A stretch of 64,000 bases of DNA from Caballeronia zhejiangensis (GCF_000698575.1 NZ_JFHD01000035.1:1-64000), one strand, 5' to 3'. Positions 52,978 to 61,399 are shown, counted from the stretch's first letter. Made by a program: numbers and translations. Notes: generated by a model not told the origin, from the letters alone.

Positions 52978-53137
52978 AATGAGCGCCTGCCTTCCCCATT
53001 TCCTTCGTTCCAGTGCAAGCCGCCGTGTGCCTGTGGGTACGGTGGGCATGGACCCGGGCTATGTGGATCCGGCAAGGGAAAGGCGCTCTGAAGCTGAAGT
53101 CAGCCGCTGGTTCCGGTAGTCGGAACGGCGGCTTTTT
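52978..53137 (+). ncRNA. Putative structured small RNA, about 160 nt
   Basis: The stretch lies between a good promoter and a good terminator. GAGCGCCT (52981-52988) pairs with AGGCGCTC (53081-53088), and TTCCC (52992-52996) with GGGAA (53076-53080), closing a 108-base structured domain. A terminator stem follows: AGCCGC (53102-53107) and GTTCCG (53110-53115) pair with CGGAAC (53121-53126) and GCGGCT (53128-53133), then TTTT. No plausible protein is encoded. I cannot name the family: it lacks the signature sequences of 4.5S RNA, tmRNA and RNase P. 6S RNA or a betaproteobacterial toxic-small-RNA family member are possibilities only. Confidence 0.6.
53102..53137 (+). terminator. Intrinsic terminator of the small RNA
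   Basis: A two-part stem (6 bp outer, 6 bp inner with one wobble/bulge) with a 5-base loop, followed by five T at 53133-53137. Confidence 0.75.
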
Positions 53138-53355
53138 CATTTGGCGTCGCACGAAAGCCACGCTTCATCGGCTCGGGCGCGGCGTGTTGCACGCAACCTC
53201 CAAGGAGCAGATCGAAACTTAGGCGAACCGGCGATTTCGACAACGAAGCGCGCCTCCGGGCGCAAACTGCAGGATTCGTATCGCTTCGAGGGCGTACGAG
53301 CAGGATGCGACAGGCGGCGCACGATACACGACCCGATTCCTTTCGAGGGAACATC

Positions 53356-55221
53356 ATGCCTTTGCCTACCGCCCCGGCCAAGCTCGGCCATCTCCTTCCG
53401 GCTGAAGAATACAAGGCCAAAGCCCGGCCTTCGAAGCAGTCGAAAAAACAAGCCGCGGCGAGCGATGACGACGCCTATGGCGCGGTCGAGACCGTCGCCG
53501 CCGAGCGTCCCGCCACGAACGCCGCGCACACGCTGCGCTCGATCGCGAACGAAGTGCTGACCCAGATTCCGGCCGAGCCGCACGTCGAAGCCGTCGTGCC
53601 GCCGCCCGCACCGGGCACCGTCCCTACGCGCGGCCGAAAATCGAAGCAGACCGCCGCGCTCCTGCAGCCGACGCCCGGCGCCCGCGCCACGCCGGATGCA
53701 GTCGAAGCGCGCACGGAGCGCGCCGAAACGCCCGTCGCGACCGAAGCACCTGTCTCGGCCACGGCGCGCGATACGCGCGCGCAGAACAAACGTCGCAAGG
53801 GCACGGCTGCCGAAGCCGAATTGCGCAAGCTCTTCGTGCTCGACACCAACGTGCTGATGCACGACCCGAGTTCGCTCTTCCGCTTCGAGGAACACGACGT
53901 CTATCTGCCGATGATGACGTTGGAAGAACTCGACAACCACAAGAAGGGCATGTCGGAAGTGGCGCGCAACGCGCGTCAGGTGAGCCGGACGCTCGATGCG
54001 CTCGTCGCGCACGCGGGCAACGCCAGCAAGATGGCCGAAGGGCTTCCGCTCGCTGCGCAAGGCAATCGCGACGCGCTCGGCCGCCTCTACTTCCAGACGA
54101 CGCTCACGGACATCGAGCCGGTCGAAGGCCTGCCCGTCGGCAAGGCGGACAACCAGATTCTGGGCGTCGTGCGCGCGCTGCAGAAGGAGCGGCCGGATCG
54201 CCAGGTCGTGCTGGTGTCGAAAGACATCAACATGCGCATCAAGGCGCACGCGCTCGGTCTGCCTGCCGAAGACTACTTCAACGATCAGGTTCTCGAAGAC
54301 AAGGATCTGCTCTACTCCGGCGTGCGCGCACTGCCGCAGGATTTCTGGACCAAGCACGCGAAGGGCATGGAGAGCTGGCAGGACACCAAGACCGGCACCA
54401 CGTATTACCGCGTGACCGGGCCGCTGTGCCCTTCGATGCTCGTCAACGAGTTCGTCTATCTCGAGCCGCAGAACGGCGAGCCGTCGTTCCATGCGGTCGT
54501 GCGCGAGCTCAACGGCAAGACCGCGCTCCTGCAGACGCTGCGCGACTACGGTCATCACAAGAACAACGTGTGGGGCATCACTGCGCGCAACCGCGAGCAG
54601 AACTTCGCGCTGAATCTGCTGATGAACCCGGAAGTCGATTTCGTCACGCTGCTGGGTCAGGCCGGCACCGGCAAGACGCTGATGGCGCTCGCCGCGGGCC
54701 TTGCGCAAGTGCTCGACGACAAGCGCTACAACGAGATCATCGTGACGCGTGCGACGGTTCCGGTCGGCGAGGACATCGGCTTTCTGCCCGGCACCGAGGA
54801 AGAGAAGATGCAGCCGTGGATGGGCGCATTCGACGACAACCTCGAAGTCCTCCAGAAGACCGATGACGCCGCCGGCGAATGGGGCCGCGCCGCGACGCAG
54901 GAGCTCATCCGTTCGCGTCTCAAGGTGAAGAGCATGAACTTCATGCGCGGACGCACGTTCGTCGACAAGTACGTGATCATCGACGAGGCGCAGAATCTCA
55001 CGCCGAAGCAGATGAAAACGCTCGTCACGCGCGCGGGCCCCGGCACGAAGATCGTGTGCCTCGGCAACATCGCGCAGATCGACACGCCGTACCTGACCGA
55101 AGGCAGTTCGGGTCTCACGTATGTCGTCGATCGCTTCAAAGGCTGGACGCACAGCGGTCACGTGACCCTCGCGCGCGGCGAGCGTTCGCGCCTCGCCGAT
55201 TACGCGTCCGACATTCTGTAA
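53356..55221 (+). CDS. PIN domain-PhoH fusion protein (PhoH2-like)
   Basis: This 621-residue protein begins with about 160 low-complexity residues rich in Ala, Pro, Lys and Arg. Next is a PIN nuclease domain at about 165-310 (LFVLDTNVLMHDPSSLF with the acidic DTN; later acidic residues in SKDINMRIKAHALG). The C-terminal PhoH ATPase domain at about 395-615 has Walker A LLGQAGTGKTLMALAAG and the Walker B-like VIIDEAQNLTPKQMKT. PIN-PhoH proteins are thought to be RNA helicase/nucleases. The ATG at 53356 follows a GAGGGA site; the small RNA gene lies upstream with its own terminator. Confidence 0.9.
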   Translation: MPLPTAPAKLGHLLPAEEYKAKARPSKQSKKQAAASDDDAYGAVETVAAERPATNAAHTLRSIANEVLTQIPAEPHVEAVVPPPAPGTVPTRGRKSKQTAALLQPTPGARATPDAVEARTERAETPVATEAPVSATARDTRAQNKRRKGTAAEAELRKLFVLDTNVLMHDPSSLFRFEEHDVYLPMMTLEELDNHKKGMSEVARNARQVSRTLDALVAHAGNASKMAEGLPLAAQGNRDALGRLYFQTTLTDIEPVEGLPVGKADNQILGVVRALQKERPDRQVVLVSKDINMRIKAHALGLPAEDYFNDQVLEDKDLLYSGVRALPQDFWTKHAKGMESWQDTKTGTTYYRVTGPLCPSMLVNEFVYLEPQNGEPSFHAVVRELNGKTALLQTLRDYGHHKNNVWGITARNREQNFALNLLMNPEVDFVTLLGQAGTGKTLMALAAGLAQVLDDKRYNEIIVTRATVPVGEDIGFLPGTEEEKMQPWMGAFDDNLEVLQKTDDAAGEWGRAATQELIRSRLKVKSMNFMRGRTFVDKYVIIDEAQNLTPKQMKTLVTRAGPGTKIVCLGNIAQIDTPYLTEGSSGLTYVVDRFKGWTHSGHVTLARGERSRLADYASDIL

Positions 55222-55243
55222 GCGCGCGGCTTTCAACGCGATG

Positions 55244-55283
55244 AAACGGCCCGGCGGAGCGATCCTGCCGGGCCGTTTCCTTT
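55244..55283 (+). terminator. Terminator after the PIN-PhoH gene
   Basis: A perfect 12-bp stem (55244-55255 with 55267-55278) with an 11-base loop ends in TTT and a T-rich tail, 22 bases after the stop. Confidence 0.8.
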
Positions 55284-55349
55284 CGTCCTAACGTTCCGCA
55301 CTTGCAACACTTACGGCACAGACTTCATGTAAATCCTCAAGACATCTTG

Positions 55350-55365
55350 CCGCACGGCCGTGCGG
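55350..55365. repeat. Perfect 16-bp palindrome before the NlpC/P60 gene
   Basis: The 16-base sequence CCGCACGGCCGTGCGG is fully symmetric and lies 54 bases before the ATG. It could be an operator or a short hairpin. Confidence 0.5.
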
Positions 55366-55419
55366 CGGATTAGTATCGGCACACTGTCCTTCCTGGCGGG
55401 TTGCCGCTCGCCTTTTGCA

Positions 55420-56349
55420 ATGCGTCGAATCTGCCTGCCGCTACTTGTTACCGTCATGCTCGCCGCGTGTGGATCCGCGCCGCAGCAGACGGCACGCAAG
55501 CCTGCGGCCAGCACGAGCGCCAACCGCACTTATAGTCCGCCGCCCGGTTTTCCGAAGTTCGTCGATCACAGTGTCGGGCGCGAGGAAATCTCCATTCAGG
55601 CGATGTCGCTCGTCGGCGTGCCGTATCGCTGGGGCGGCAACACGCCCGATGCGGGCTTCGATTGCAGCGGGCTCGTGCGGTATGTCGTCGACCGCGCGGC
55701 GTCCGTGAATCTGCCGCGCACGACCGCCGACATGAGCTCGCGCGGCGAATCGGTCGAACCCGACGAGATCGCGCCGGGCGATCTGATCTTCTTCAACACG
55801 ACCGGACGGCCGCATTCGCACGTGGGCATCTATGTCGGCAAGCTGCGCTTCGTGAATGCGCCATCGACGGGCGGCACGGTGCGCCTCGACTATCTGACGA
55901 ACCCGTACTGGGCGAAACGATTCGACGGCATTCGCCGCGTCGCGCCGCCGAAGACCGCGCCTACCCCGTTCGATGCGCCGACTTACATCGCGTCGCCTGC
56001 GCCCGTGCAAGCGCCTGCTCCGTCATCCGCCGACGCTTTCGAGCCCCCGCCCTCGACGCTCAACGCGGCGCAACGCCAGGCTCGCGCCGCTAGCGCTACG
56101 ACGCCTGGCGTCGCGACGATCAACGCTTCATCGGATCCGATTCAGGCCGCCGCCGACGCCTTCGAACCGCCGCCGCCGACATCGACCGCCGCGCGTCAGC
56201 AGGCGCGCTCCGCACAAGCCGCTGCCGATCCCTACGATTCCGCCGAGCCGCCCGTGCGCGTGATGCGCGCCTCCACCGGCTCGCTCGCCGCACCCCGCCC
56301 CGCACAGAACGACGATCCCATCGCCCGCTTCGCCACTGGCACGAACTGA
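55420..56349 (+). CDS. NlpC/P60 (C40) peptidoglycan endopeptidase lipoprotein
   Basis: This 309-residue lipoprotein has a lipobox at LLVTVMLAACGS with the lipid-attachment cysteine at about residue 17. The NlpC/P60 domain spans about 55-180: catalytic Cys in AGFDCSGLVRYVVD, His in PHSHVGIYVG, and Asn or another polar residue in FVNAPSTGG as the third position. It cuts bonds in peptidoglycan stem peptides from the outer membrane. The last 110 residues are a Pro/Ala-rich tail with a duplicated ADAFEPPP segment, probably flexible. The ATG at 55420 was chosen because it gives a compact lipoprotein signal; a GTG at 55360 is also open. Confidence 0.87.
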   Translation: MRRICLPLLVTVMLAACGSAPQQTARKPAASTSANRTYSPPPGFPKFVDHSVGREEISIQAMSLVGVPYRWGGNTPDAGFDCSGLVRYVVDRAASVNLPRTTADMSSRGESVEPDEIAPGDLIFFNTTGRPHSHVGIYVGKLRFVNAPSTGGTVRLDYLTNPYWAKRFDGIRRVAPPKTAPTPFDAPTYIASPAPVQAPAPSSADAFEPPPSTLNAAQRQARAASATTPGVATINASSDPIQAAADAFEPPPPTSTAARQQARSAQAAADPYDSAEPPVRVMRASTGSLAAPRPAQNDDPIARFATGTN

Positions 56350-56407
56350 CGCGCGCTGCGCGTCTCTGCTATCGTGTTCCGATCATTCGTCGACGGAGCG
56401 CAACACC

Positions 56408-57214
56408 ATGGACCTGGGACTCGCGGGCAAGGTTGTCCTGATTACGGGCGGCAGCAAGGGGATCGGATTTGCATGCGCCAGAGCGTTCGCGAGCGAAGGC
56501 GCGAAGGTCGCGATTGTTTCGCGCGACGCTGCGAATCTGGCCCGCGCCCGGGAGCAACTCGCGAGCGACGGGTATCACGTGCATCTCGCGCGCGCCGACC
56601 TGCACGAGGCCCACAGCGCCGAGGATGTCGTCGAGGAAGCGAGCACCGCGCTCGGGCCGATCGACATTCTTATCAACAGCGCCGGCGCCGCGCGCCGCTA
56701 CGATCCGGACACGCTCGACGCCGCGGCCTACAGAGCGGCGATGGACGCCAAATACTTCTCCTATGTCTATCCGCAGCAGGTCGTTCTCAAGCGCATGGCG
56801 GAGCGCCTGCGTAACGATCCGAAAGCCGAGCCTGGCGCGATCGTCAACATCGTGGGAGTGGGCGGCAAGATCGCGACGGACATCCACATCGCAGGCGGCG
56901 CGGCCAATGCGGCGCTGATGCTCAACACCGTCGGGCTCGCGCATCACTACGCGAAGCTCGGCATCCGCATCAACGCGATCAATCCAGGCGCGACGCTCAC
57001 GGAACGCGTCGAGGAAGCGCTCGATCTGGAGGCGAAGCGGCAAGGCGTGACGCGCGATCAGGTGCTCGCCGACAGTCAGGCGAAAGTGCCGCTCGGACGC
57101 TATGCGAAGCCGGAGGAAATCGCCGACGTTGCGCTCTTTCTGGCGAGCCGCCGCGCGAGTTACGTGTCGGGCGCAATCATTCCGATGGACGGAGTGTCGT
57201 CGCCGATCATCTGA
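56408..57214 (+). CDS. SDR-family protein lacking the usual Tyr-x-x-x-Lys
   Basis: This 268-residue Rossmann protein has the cofactor loop ITGGSKGIGFACA (TGGxxGxG) and the NSAGA motif (NNAG variant) at 90-94, so it should bind NAD(P). Where classical members have Ser, Tyr and Lys, alignment by spacing gives Val/Gly149-150, Gly163 and Asn167 in IHIAGGAANAALMLN. A subgroup with a GGAANAAL pattern is known, and its chemistry is unclear. The end GRYAKPEEIADVALFLASRRASYVSGAIIPMDGV is classical. It is a single gene convergent with pit. The substrate cannot be inferred. Confidence 0.85.
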   Translation: MDLGLAGKVVLITGGSKGIGFACARAFASEGAKVAIVSRDAANLARAREQLASDGYHVHLARADLHEAHSAEDVVEEASTALGPIDILINSAGAARRYDPDTLDAAAYRAAMDAKYFSYVYPQQVVLKRMAERLRNDPKAEPGAIVNIVGVGGKIATDIHIAGGAANAALMLNTVGLAHHYAKLGIRINAINPGATLTERVEEALDLEAKRQGVTRDQVLADSQAKVPLGRYAKPEEIADVALFLASRRASYVSGAIIPMDGVSSPII

Positions 57215-57253
57215 CGCGCTGCGGGCCCGATGAGAGCCCGCAGGCGGAACGAA

Positions 57254-58264
57254 TCAAAGGAAGCGGTGGCCGATCCACCAGCCGGCCGCCGCGAGCGCGG
57301 CGGACGCGGGAATGGTCAGAATCCACGCCCACACGATATTGCCCGCGACGCCCCAACGCACGGCGCTGAATTTCTGCGTCGCGCCGACGCCGACGATCGC
57401 GCCGGTGATCGTATGGGTCGTCGATACGGGAATGCCGAGGAACGACGCGACGAAGAGCGTGATCGCCCCGCCCGTCTCCGCGCAGAATCCGCCGACCGGC
57501 TTCAGCTTCGTGATCTTCTGACCCATGGTCCGCACGATGCGCCAGCCGCCGAAGAGCGTGCCGAGACCCATCGACAGGTAGCACAGGCCGATTACCCAGA
57601 CGGGCGGCGCTTCGGCTGTTGCGGAGGCGTAGCCGGTCGCGATCAGCAACATCCAGATGATGCCGATGGTTTTTTGCGCATCGTTGCCACCATGGCCGAG
57701 CGAATACAGGCCAGCCGAGACGAGCTGCATGCGGCGGAAGCGCCGGTCGACCTTCGAAGGCGGCGTGCGGAAATACAGCCACGACACGAGCAGCATGAAG
57801 AACGAGCCGAGCACGAAGCCGAGCAGCGGCGAGATGAAGATGAATGCGACGGTCTTGAGCAGCCCGTCCCAGTTGAGCGACCCCCAGCCGGATTTGGCGA
57901 GCGCCGCGCCGACGAGGCCGCCGATCAGTGCGTGCGACGAACTCGATGGAATGCCGTAGATCCAGGTGACGATGTTCCAGCCTATCGCGCCGACGAGCGC
58001 GCCGAAAATGACGTAATGATCGACGATTTCGGGATCGATCGTGCCCTTTCCGACGGTTGCGGCGACCTTGAGGTGAAAGATGAAATACGCGATGACGTTG
58101 AACGCCGCGGCGAAGGCGACCGCCTGCTGCGGCTTCAATACGCCGGTCGAAACGACCGTGGCGATGGAGTTGGCGGCGTCGTGAAAGCCGTTCATGAAGT
58201 CGAACGCGAGTGCGACTATGACGAGCAAGGCGACTGCCCAGATGGCGAGTTGAATCGAATGCAT
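57254..58264 (-). CDS. pit: Pit-family inorganic phosphate transporter
   Basis: This 336-residue membrane protein has about 10 membrane segments and the duplicated PHO-4 signature: ALAFDFMNGFHDAANSIATVVSTG near the N-terminus and GVGATQKFSAVRWGVAGNI near the C-terminus. It imports phosphate (as metal-phosphate) with protons at low affinity. The DUF47 gene lies 95 bases upstream on the same strand, a well-known pairing in which the PhoU-like protein regulates transport. It is shorter than E. coli PitA (499), like many DUF47-linked Pit proteins. Confidence 0.93.
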   Translation of the reverse strand: MHSIQLAIWAVALLVIVALAFDFMNGFHDAANSIATVVSTGVLKPQQAVAFAAAFNVIAYFIFHLKVAATVGKGTIDPEIVDHYVIFGALVGAIGWNIVTWIYGIPSSSSHALIGGLVGAALAKSGWGSLNWDGLLKTVAFIFISPLLGFVLGSFFMLLVSWLYFRTPPSKVDRRFRRMQLVSAGLYSLGHGGNDAQKTIGIIWMLLIATGYASATAEAPPVWVIGLCYLSMGLGTLFGGWRIVRTMGQKITKLKPVGGFCAETGGAITLFVASFLGIPVSTTHTITGAIVGVGATQKFSAVRWGVAGNIVWAWILTIPASAALAAAGWWIGHRFL

Positions 58265-58359
58265 CGGTTGGTGTTGTTTTTACCGGCGCTCGAAGACGGC
58301 GCGGGATTGTGTCGTCGTTGCCCGCGTTGCGTGATGCGCCGCGGGCTCGGGCGGCATGA

Positions 58360-58986
58360 TCAGGCGTTTTCCAGCACGATGCCTTCGATGATGTTCGCGA
58401 CGTCTTCGCACTTGTCGGTAATCGTCTCGAGCAGTTCGTAGATCGCCTTCAGCTTGATGAGCGTCTTGACGTCGTCTTCCTCGCGGAAGAGCTTCGACAT
58501 CGCCGAGCGCAACACGCGGTCCGCGTCCGACTCGAGCCGGTCGATTTCCTCGCAGATCTTCAGGATTTCGCTCGCGCGCTTCATGTCCGCCAGCAATTCG
58601 ACGGCCTGCTGCACGCGCGTGACCGTGCTCGTGCAGATATGCGCGAGCTGGCTCGCCTCCGACGTCACGAAACGCACGTCGTACAGGGAAATAGCGGTGG
58701 CCACGTCCTCCATCAGGTCGAGGATGTCGTCCATCGTCGTGATGAGCTTGTGGATTTCGTCGCGGTCGAGCGGCGTGATGAACGTCTTGTGCAACAGGTC
58801 GATGGTTTCGTGCGTGAGCTTGTCGGCGCGCTTCTCGTTCGCCTGCACGTTCTGCTTGTGAACCTCGGCTTCGTCGAGGTTGTCGATCAGCAGTTCGAGC
58901 TCGCGGCTCGCATCGACCATGCACTTCGCATGCGCGTTGAAAATCTCGAAAAATTTGCCCTCGGTGGGCATGAAACGACCGAACAT
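58360..58986 (-). CDS. DUF47 (PhoU-like) protein, Pit accessory
   Basis: This 208-residue all-helical protein has the DUF47 features: MFGRFMPTEGKFFEIFNAHA, then LDEAEVHKQNVQANEKRADKLTHETI with the E-x-x-A-D metal-binding pattern. LDLMEDVATAISLYDVRF, ESDADRVLRSAMSKLF and KLKAIYELLETITDKCEDVANIIEGIVLENA follow. Such proteins resemble PhoU, bind metal clusters and modulate the neighbouring Pit transporter. It is the first gene of the DUF47-pit unit. Confidence 0.92.
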   Translation of the reverse strand: MFGRFMPTEGKFFEIFNAHAKCMVDASRELELLIDNLDEAEVHKQNVQANEKRADKLTHETIDLLHKTFITPLDRDEIHKLITTMDDILDLMEDVATAISLYDVRFVTSEASQLAHICTSTVTRVQQAVELLADMKRASEILKICEEIDRLESDADRVLRSAMSKLFREEDDVKTLIKLKAIYELLETITDKCEDVANIIEGIVLENA

Positions 58987-59016
58987 GAAAATCCCGATAA
59001 ATGGGTCAATCTGAGT

Positions 59017-59034
59017 CAGACATCAAACTGACAT
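59017..59034. promoter_or_regulatory. Pho-box-like direct repeat before the DUF47-pit unit
   Basis: CAGACAT-CAAA-CTGACAT is a 7-4-7 direct repeat. The known PhoB box is CTGTCAT-AWAW-CTGTCAY; 11 of the 14 repeat positions match. It lies 31-48 bases upstream of the DUF47 start but reads in the opposite direction, so its role is uncertain. Confidence 0.35.
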
Positions 59035-59124
59035 ATTGTACCTGTGTGCACTACCCGACGCACCGCGCGCATCTGACGCGCGGCCGCTATTGCCCCGGAC
59101 TTGACAGCGGTTGCGGTAACTGGC

Positions 59125-60513
59125 CTATTCGCCGCCGTAGAAGTTTTGTGCGCCCGCGAAGTTGTCGAACTTCGTGTATTGGCCGTGGAAGGTCAGGCGA
59201 ACCGGCCCGATCGGACCGTTACGCTGCTTGCCGATGATGATTTCCGCCGTGCCCTTGTCGGGGCTGTCGGGATTGTAGACTTCGTCGCGATAGATGAAGA
59301 GGATCACGTCCGCGTCCTGTTCGATAGCGCCCGATTCGCGCAGGTCCGACATGATCGGCCGCTTGTTCGGACGCTGCTCGAGACCGCGATTCAACTGCGA
59401 CAGCGCGATGACCGGCACGTCGAGTTCCTTCGCGAGGCTCTTCAGCGAACGCGATATCTCGGAGATTTCGGTCGCGCGGTTTTCGCCGCCGCCCGAGCCG
59501 GACATGAGCTGCAAGTAATCGACGATGATGAGGCCGAGCTTGCCGCACTGCCGCGACAGACGCCGCGCGCGCGAGCGCAGTTCCATCGGATTCAGGCCGC
59601 CGGTTTCGTCGATGAAAAGTTGCGCCTCGCTCATTTTCTGGACGGCGTGCGTGAGCTTCGGCCAGTCTTCGTCGGTGAGACGCCCGGTGCGCATGCGATG
59701 CTGGTCCAGCCGGCCGACCGAGCCGAGCATACGCATGGTGAGCTGCGTGCCCGGCATTTCCATCGAGAACACGGCGACGGGCAAGCCGTATTCCACGGCC
59801 ACGTATTCGCCGATATTCATCGAAAAGGCCGTCTTACCCATCGACGGGCGGCCCGCCACGATGATCAGCTCGCCGCCGTGCATGCCCGACGTCATGCGGT
59901 CGAGGTCGACGAAGCCTGTCGGCGTGCCGGTCACATCGCTTGGATTGGCTGTGTGATAGAGCGTGTCGATGCGCTCGACGACTTGCGTCAAGAGCGGTCC
60001 GATCTCCAGAAAACCCTGCGTGCCGCGCGCGCCCTCTTCGGCGATCGAGAACACGCGCGCTTCGGCTTCGTCGAGAATCTGGCGGACTTCCTTGCCTTGC
60101 GGATTGAACGCATCGGCGGAGATTTCATCGGCGACGGAAACCAGACGGCGCAGCACCGCACGATCGCGCACGATCTCCGCGTAACGGCGGATATTCGCCG
60201 CGCTCGGCGTGTTCTGCGCGAGCGCGTTCAGATACGCGAGCCCGCCCACTTCCTCGGCCTTGCCGGCCATCGTGAGCGCTTCGTAGACGGTGATGACGTC
60301 CGCCGGACGCGTCGAAGCAATCAGCTTGCCGATATGCTCATAAATGATGCGATGGTCGTAGCGATAGAAATCGCCCTGATGCATCACATCGGCGATGCGG
60401 TCCCATGCGGCGTTGTCCAGCAGCAGGCCGCCGATCACGGATTGCTCGGCTTCGATCGAGTGCGGCGGGACCTTCAGCGCGTCGAGTTGCGGGTCTTTGG
60501 ACGGTGCGTTCAT
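59125..60513 (-). CDS. dnaB: DnaB replicative helicase
   Basis: This 462-residue hexameric helicase has the N-terminal DnaB-N domain (PPHSIEAEQSVIGGLLLDNAAWD), a linker, and the RecA-like motor. Walker A is GRPSMGKTAF, Walker B/H2 is LGLIIVDYLQLM, and H3/H4 is ELDVPVIALSQLNRGLEQR with KRPIMSDLRESGAIEQDAD. It unwinds DNA at the replication fork, 5' to 3'. It lies downstream of rplI on the same strand after a strong terminator, as in many proteobacteria. Length fits the family (E. coli 471). Confidence 0.97.
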   Translation of the reverse strand: MNAPSKDPQLDALKVPPHSIEAEQSVIGGLLLDNAAWDRIADVMHQGDFYRYDHRIIYEHIGKLIASTRPADVITVYEALTMAGKAEEVGGLAYLNALAQNTPSAANIRRYAEIVRDRAVLRRLVSVADEISADAFNPQGKEVRQILDEAEARVFSIAEEGARGTQGFLEIGPLLTQVVERIDTLYHTANPSDVTGTPTGFVDLDRMTSGMHGGELIIVAGRPSMGKTAFSMNIGEYVAVEYGLPVAVFSMEMPGTQLTMRMLGSVGRLDQHRMRTGRLTDEDWPKLTHAVQKMSEAQLFIDETGGLNPMELRSRARRLSRQCGKLGLIIVDYLQLMSGSGGGENRATEISEISRSLKSLAKELDVPVIALSQLNRGLEQRPNKRPIMSDLRESGAIEQDADVILFIYRDEVYNPDSPDKGTAEIIIGKQRNGPIGPVRLTFHGQYTKFDNFAGAQNFYGGE

Positions 60514-60567
60514 GGGGTGGAATTATCGATGAATTCAGCGCGTAGGAACAACGCTCAGACAAATAAA

Positions 60568-60598
60568 AAAGGCAGGAACCTCGACGGTTCCTGCCTTT
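60568..60598 (-). terminator. Terminator after rplI
   Basis: A perfect 13-bp stem (60568-60580 with 60586-60598) around TCGAC, with an A-run on the left giving a strong U-tract in minus-strand RNA. It ends the rpsF-priB-rpsR-rplI transcript before dnaB. Confidence 0.9.
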
Positions 60599-60636
60599 CT
60601 TTCGTGCGTTGCGAGACGCGAGGCCTCGCCTGAAAC

Positions 60637-61092
60637 TTACGCGTGCTCGCCGAGCACCGACACGTTGACGTCGACGAGGACGTCCGTGTGCAGCGCCACT
60701 TGAACCGGATGGTCGCCGACCATCTTGATCGGGCCTTGCGGCAGACGCACTTGCGCCTTTTCCACTTCCGCGAAGCCTTGCTTCTTCAGCGCGTCAGCGA
60801 TGTCCGCATTCGTGACCGAACCGAACAGACGGCCGTCGACGCCAGCCTTCTGGCCGATCTGAACCGTGAAGCCGTTCAGCTTTTCGCCCTGAGCTTGTGC
60901 GGCTGCCAACTTTTCAGCGGCGACCTTTTCGAGGTCCGCGCGGCGAACTTCGAATTCGGCGATTGCGTCCTTGGTCGCGCGGCGTGCCTTCTTGCCGGGG
61001 ATCAGGAAGTTACGTGCGTAGCCGTCCTTCACCTTGACGATATCGCCGAGGTTGCCCAGGTTGACGACCTTTTCCAAAAGAATGATTTGCAT
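60637..61092 (-). CDS. rplI: 50S ribosomal protein L9
   Basis: This 151-residue protein begins MQIILLEKVVNLGNLGDIVKVKDGYARNFLIP (signature of L9), followed by the long connecting helix and a C-terminal domain with GQKAGVDGRLFGSVTNADIADAL. L9 binds 23S rRNA near L1 and bridges neighbouring ribosomes. It is last in the rpsF-priB-rpsR-rplI operon, 29 bases after rpsR. Confidence 0.97.
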   Translation of the reverse strand: MQIILLEKVVNLGNLGDIVKVKDGYARNFLIPGKKARRATKDAIAEFEVRRADLEKVAAEKLAAAQAQGEKLNGFTVQIGQKAGVDGRLFGSVTNADIADALKKQGFAEVEKAQVRLPQGPIKMVGDHPVQVALHTDVLVDVNVSVLGEHA

Positions 61093-61121
61093 TTTTGGCT
61101 TTCCTTAGTGCGTCGTCTGAT

Positions 61122-61397
61122 TTAGGCCTTGTGCAGGTCGGTGTACGGCAGGAGCGCGAGGAAACGCGCGCGCTTGATTGCCGTGTCGAGCTGGCGCTGA
61201 TAGTGCGCCTTCGTGCCAGTCAGACGAGCCGGCGTGATCTTGCCGTTTTCGCCGATGAAGTCCTTCAGCGTTTCCGTGTCCTTGTAGTCGATGTACTCGA
61301 CACCGGCTGCCGTGAAACGGCAGAACTTCTTGCGCTTGAAGAGCGGGTTTTGTTGCTGACGACGCTTGTCGAATTTCTTACCAGTCGGGCGGGGCAT
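61122..61397 (-). CDS. rpsR: 30S ribosomal protein S18
   Basis: This 91-residue protein has the S18 features KFCRFTAAGVEYIDYKDTETLKDFI and LTGTKAHYQRQLDTAIKRARFLALLPY. It binds the 16S central domain as a partner of S6. It lies 2 bases after priB and before rplI. Confidence 0.97.
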   Translation of the reverse strand: MPRPTGKKFDKRRQQQNPLFKRKKFCRFTAAGVEYIDYKDTETLKDFIGENGKITPARLTGTKAHYQRQLDTAIKRARFLALLPYTDLHKA

Positions 61398-61399
61398 GA

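Noticed and set aside
52978..53137. Identification of the small RNA as 4.5S RNA, tmRNA or RNase P RNA
   Set aside because: The 4.5S tetraloop region (GGAAGC-type), the tmRNA tag and tRNA-like ends, and RNase P conserved regions are all absent.
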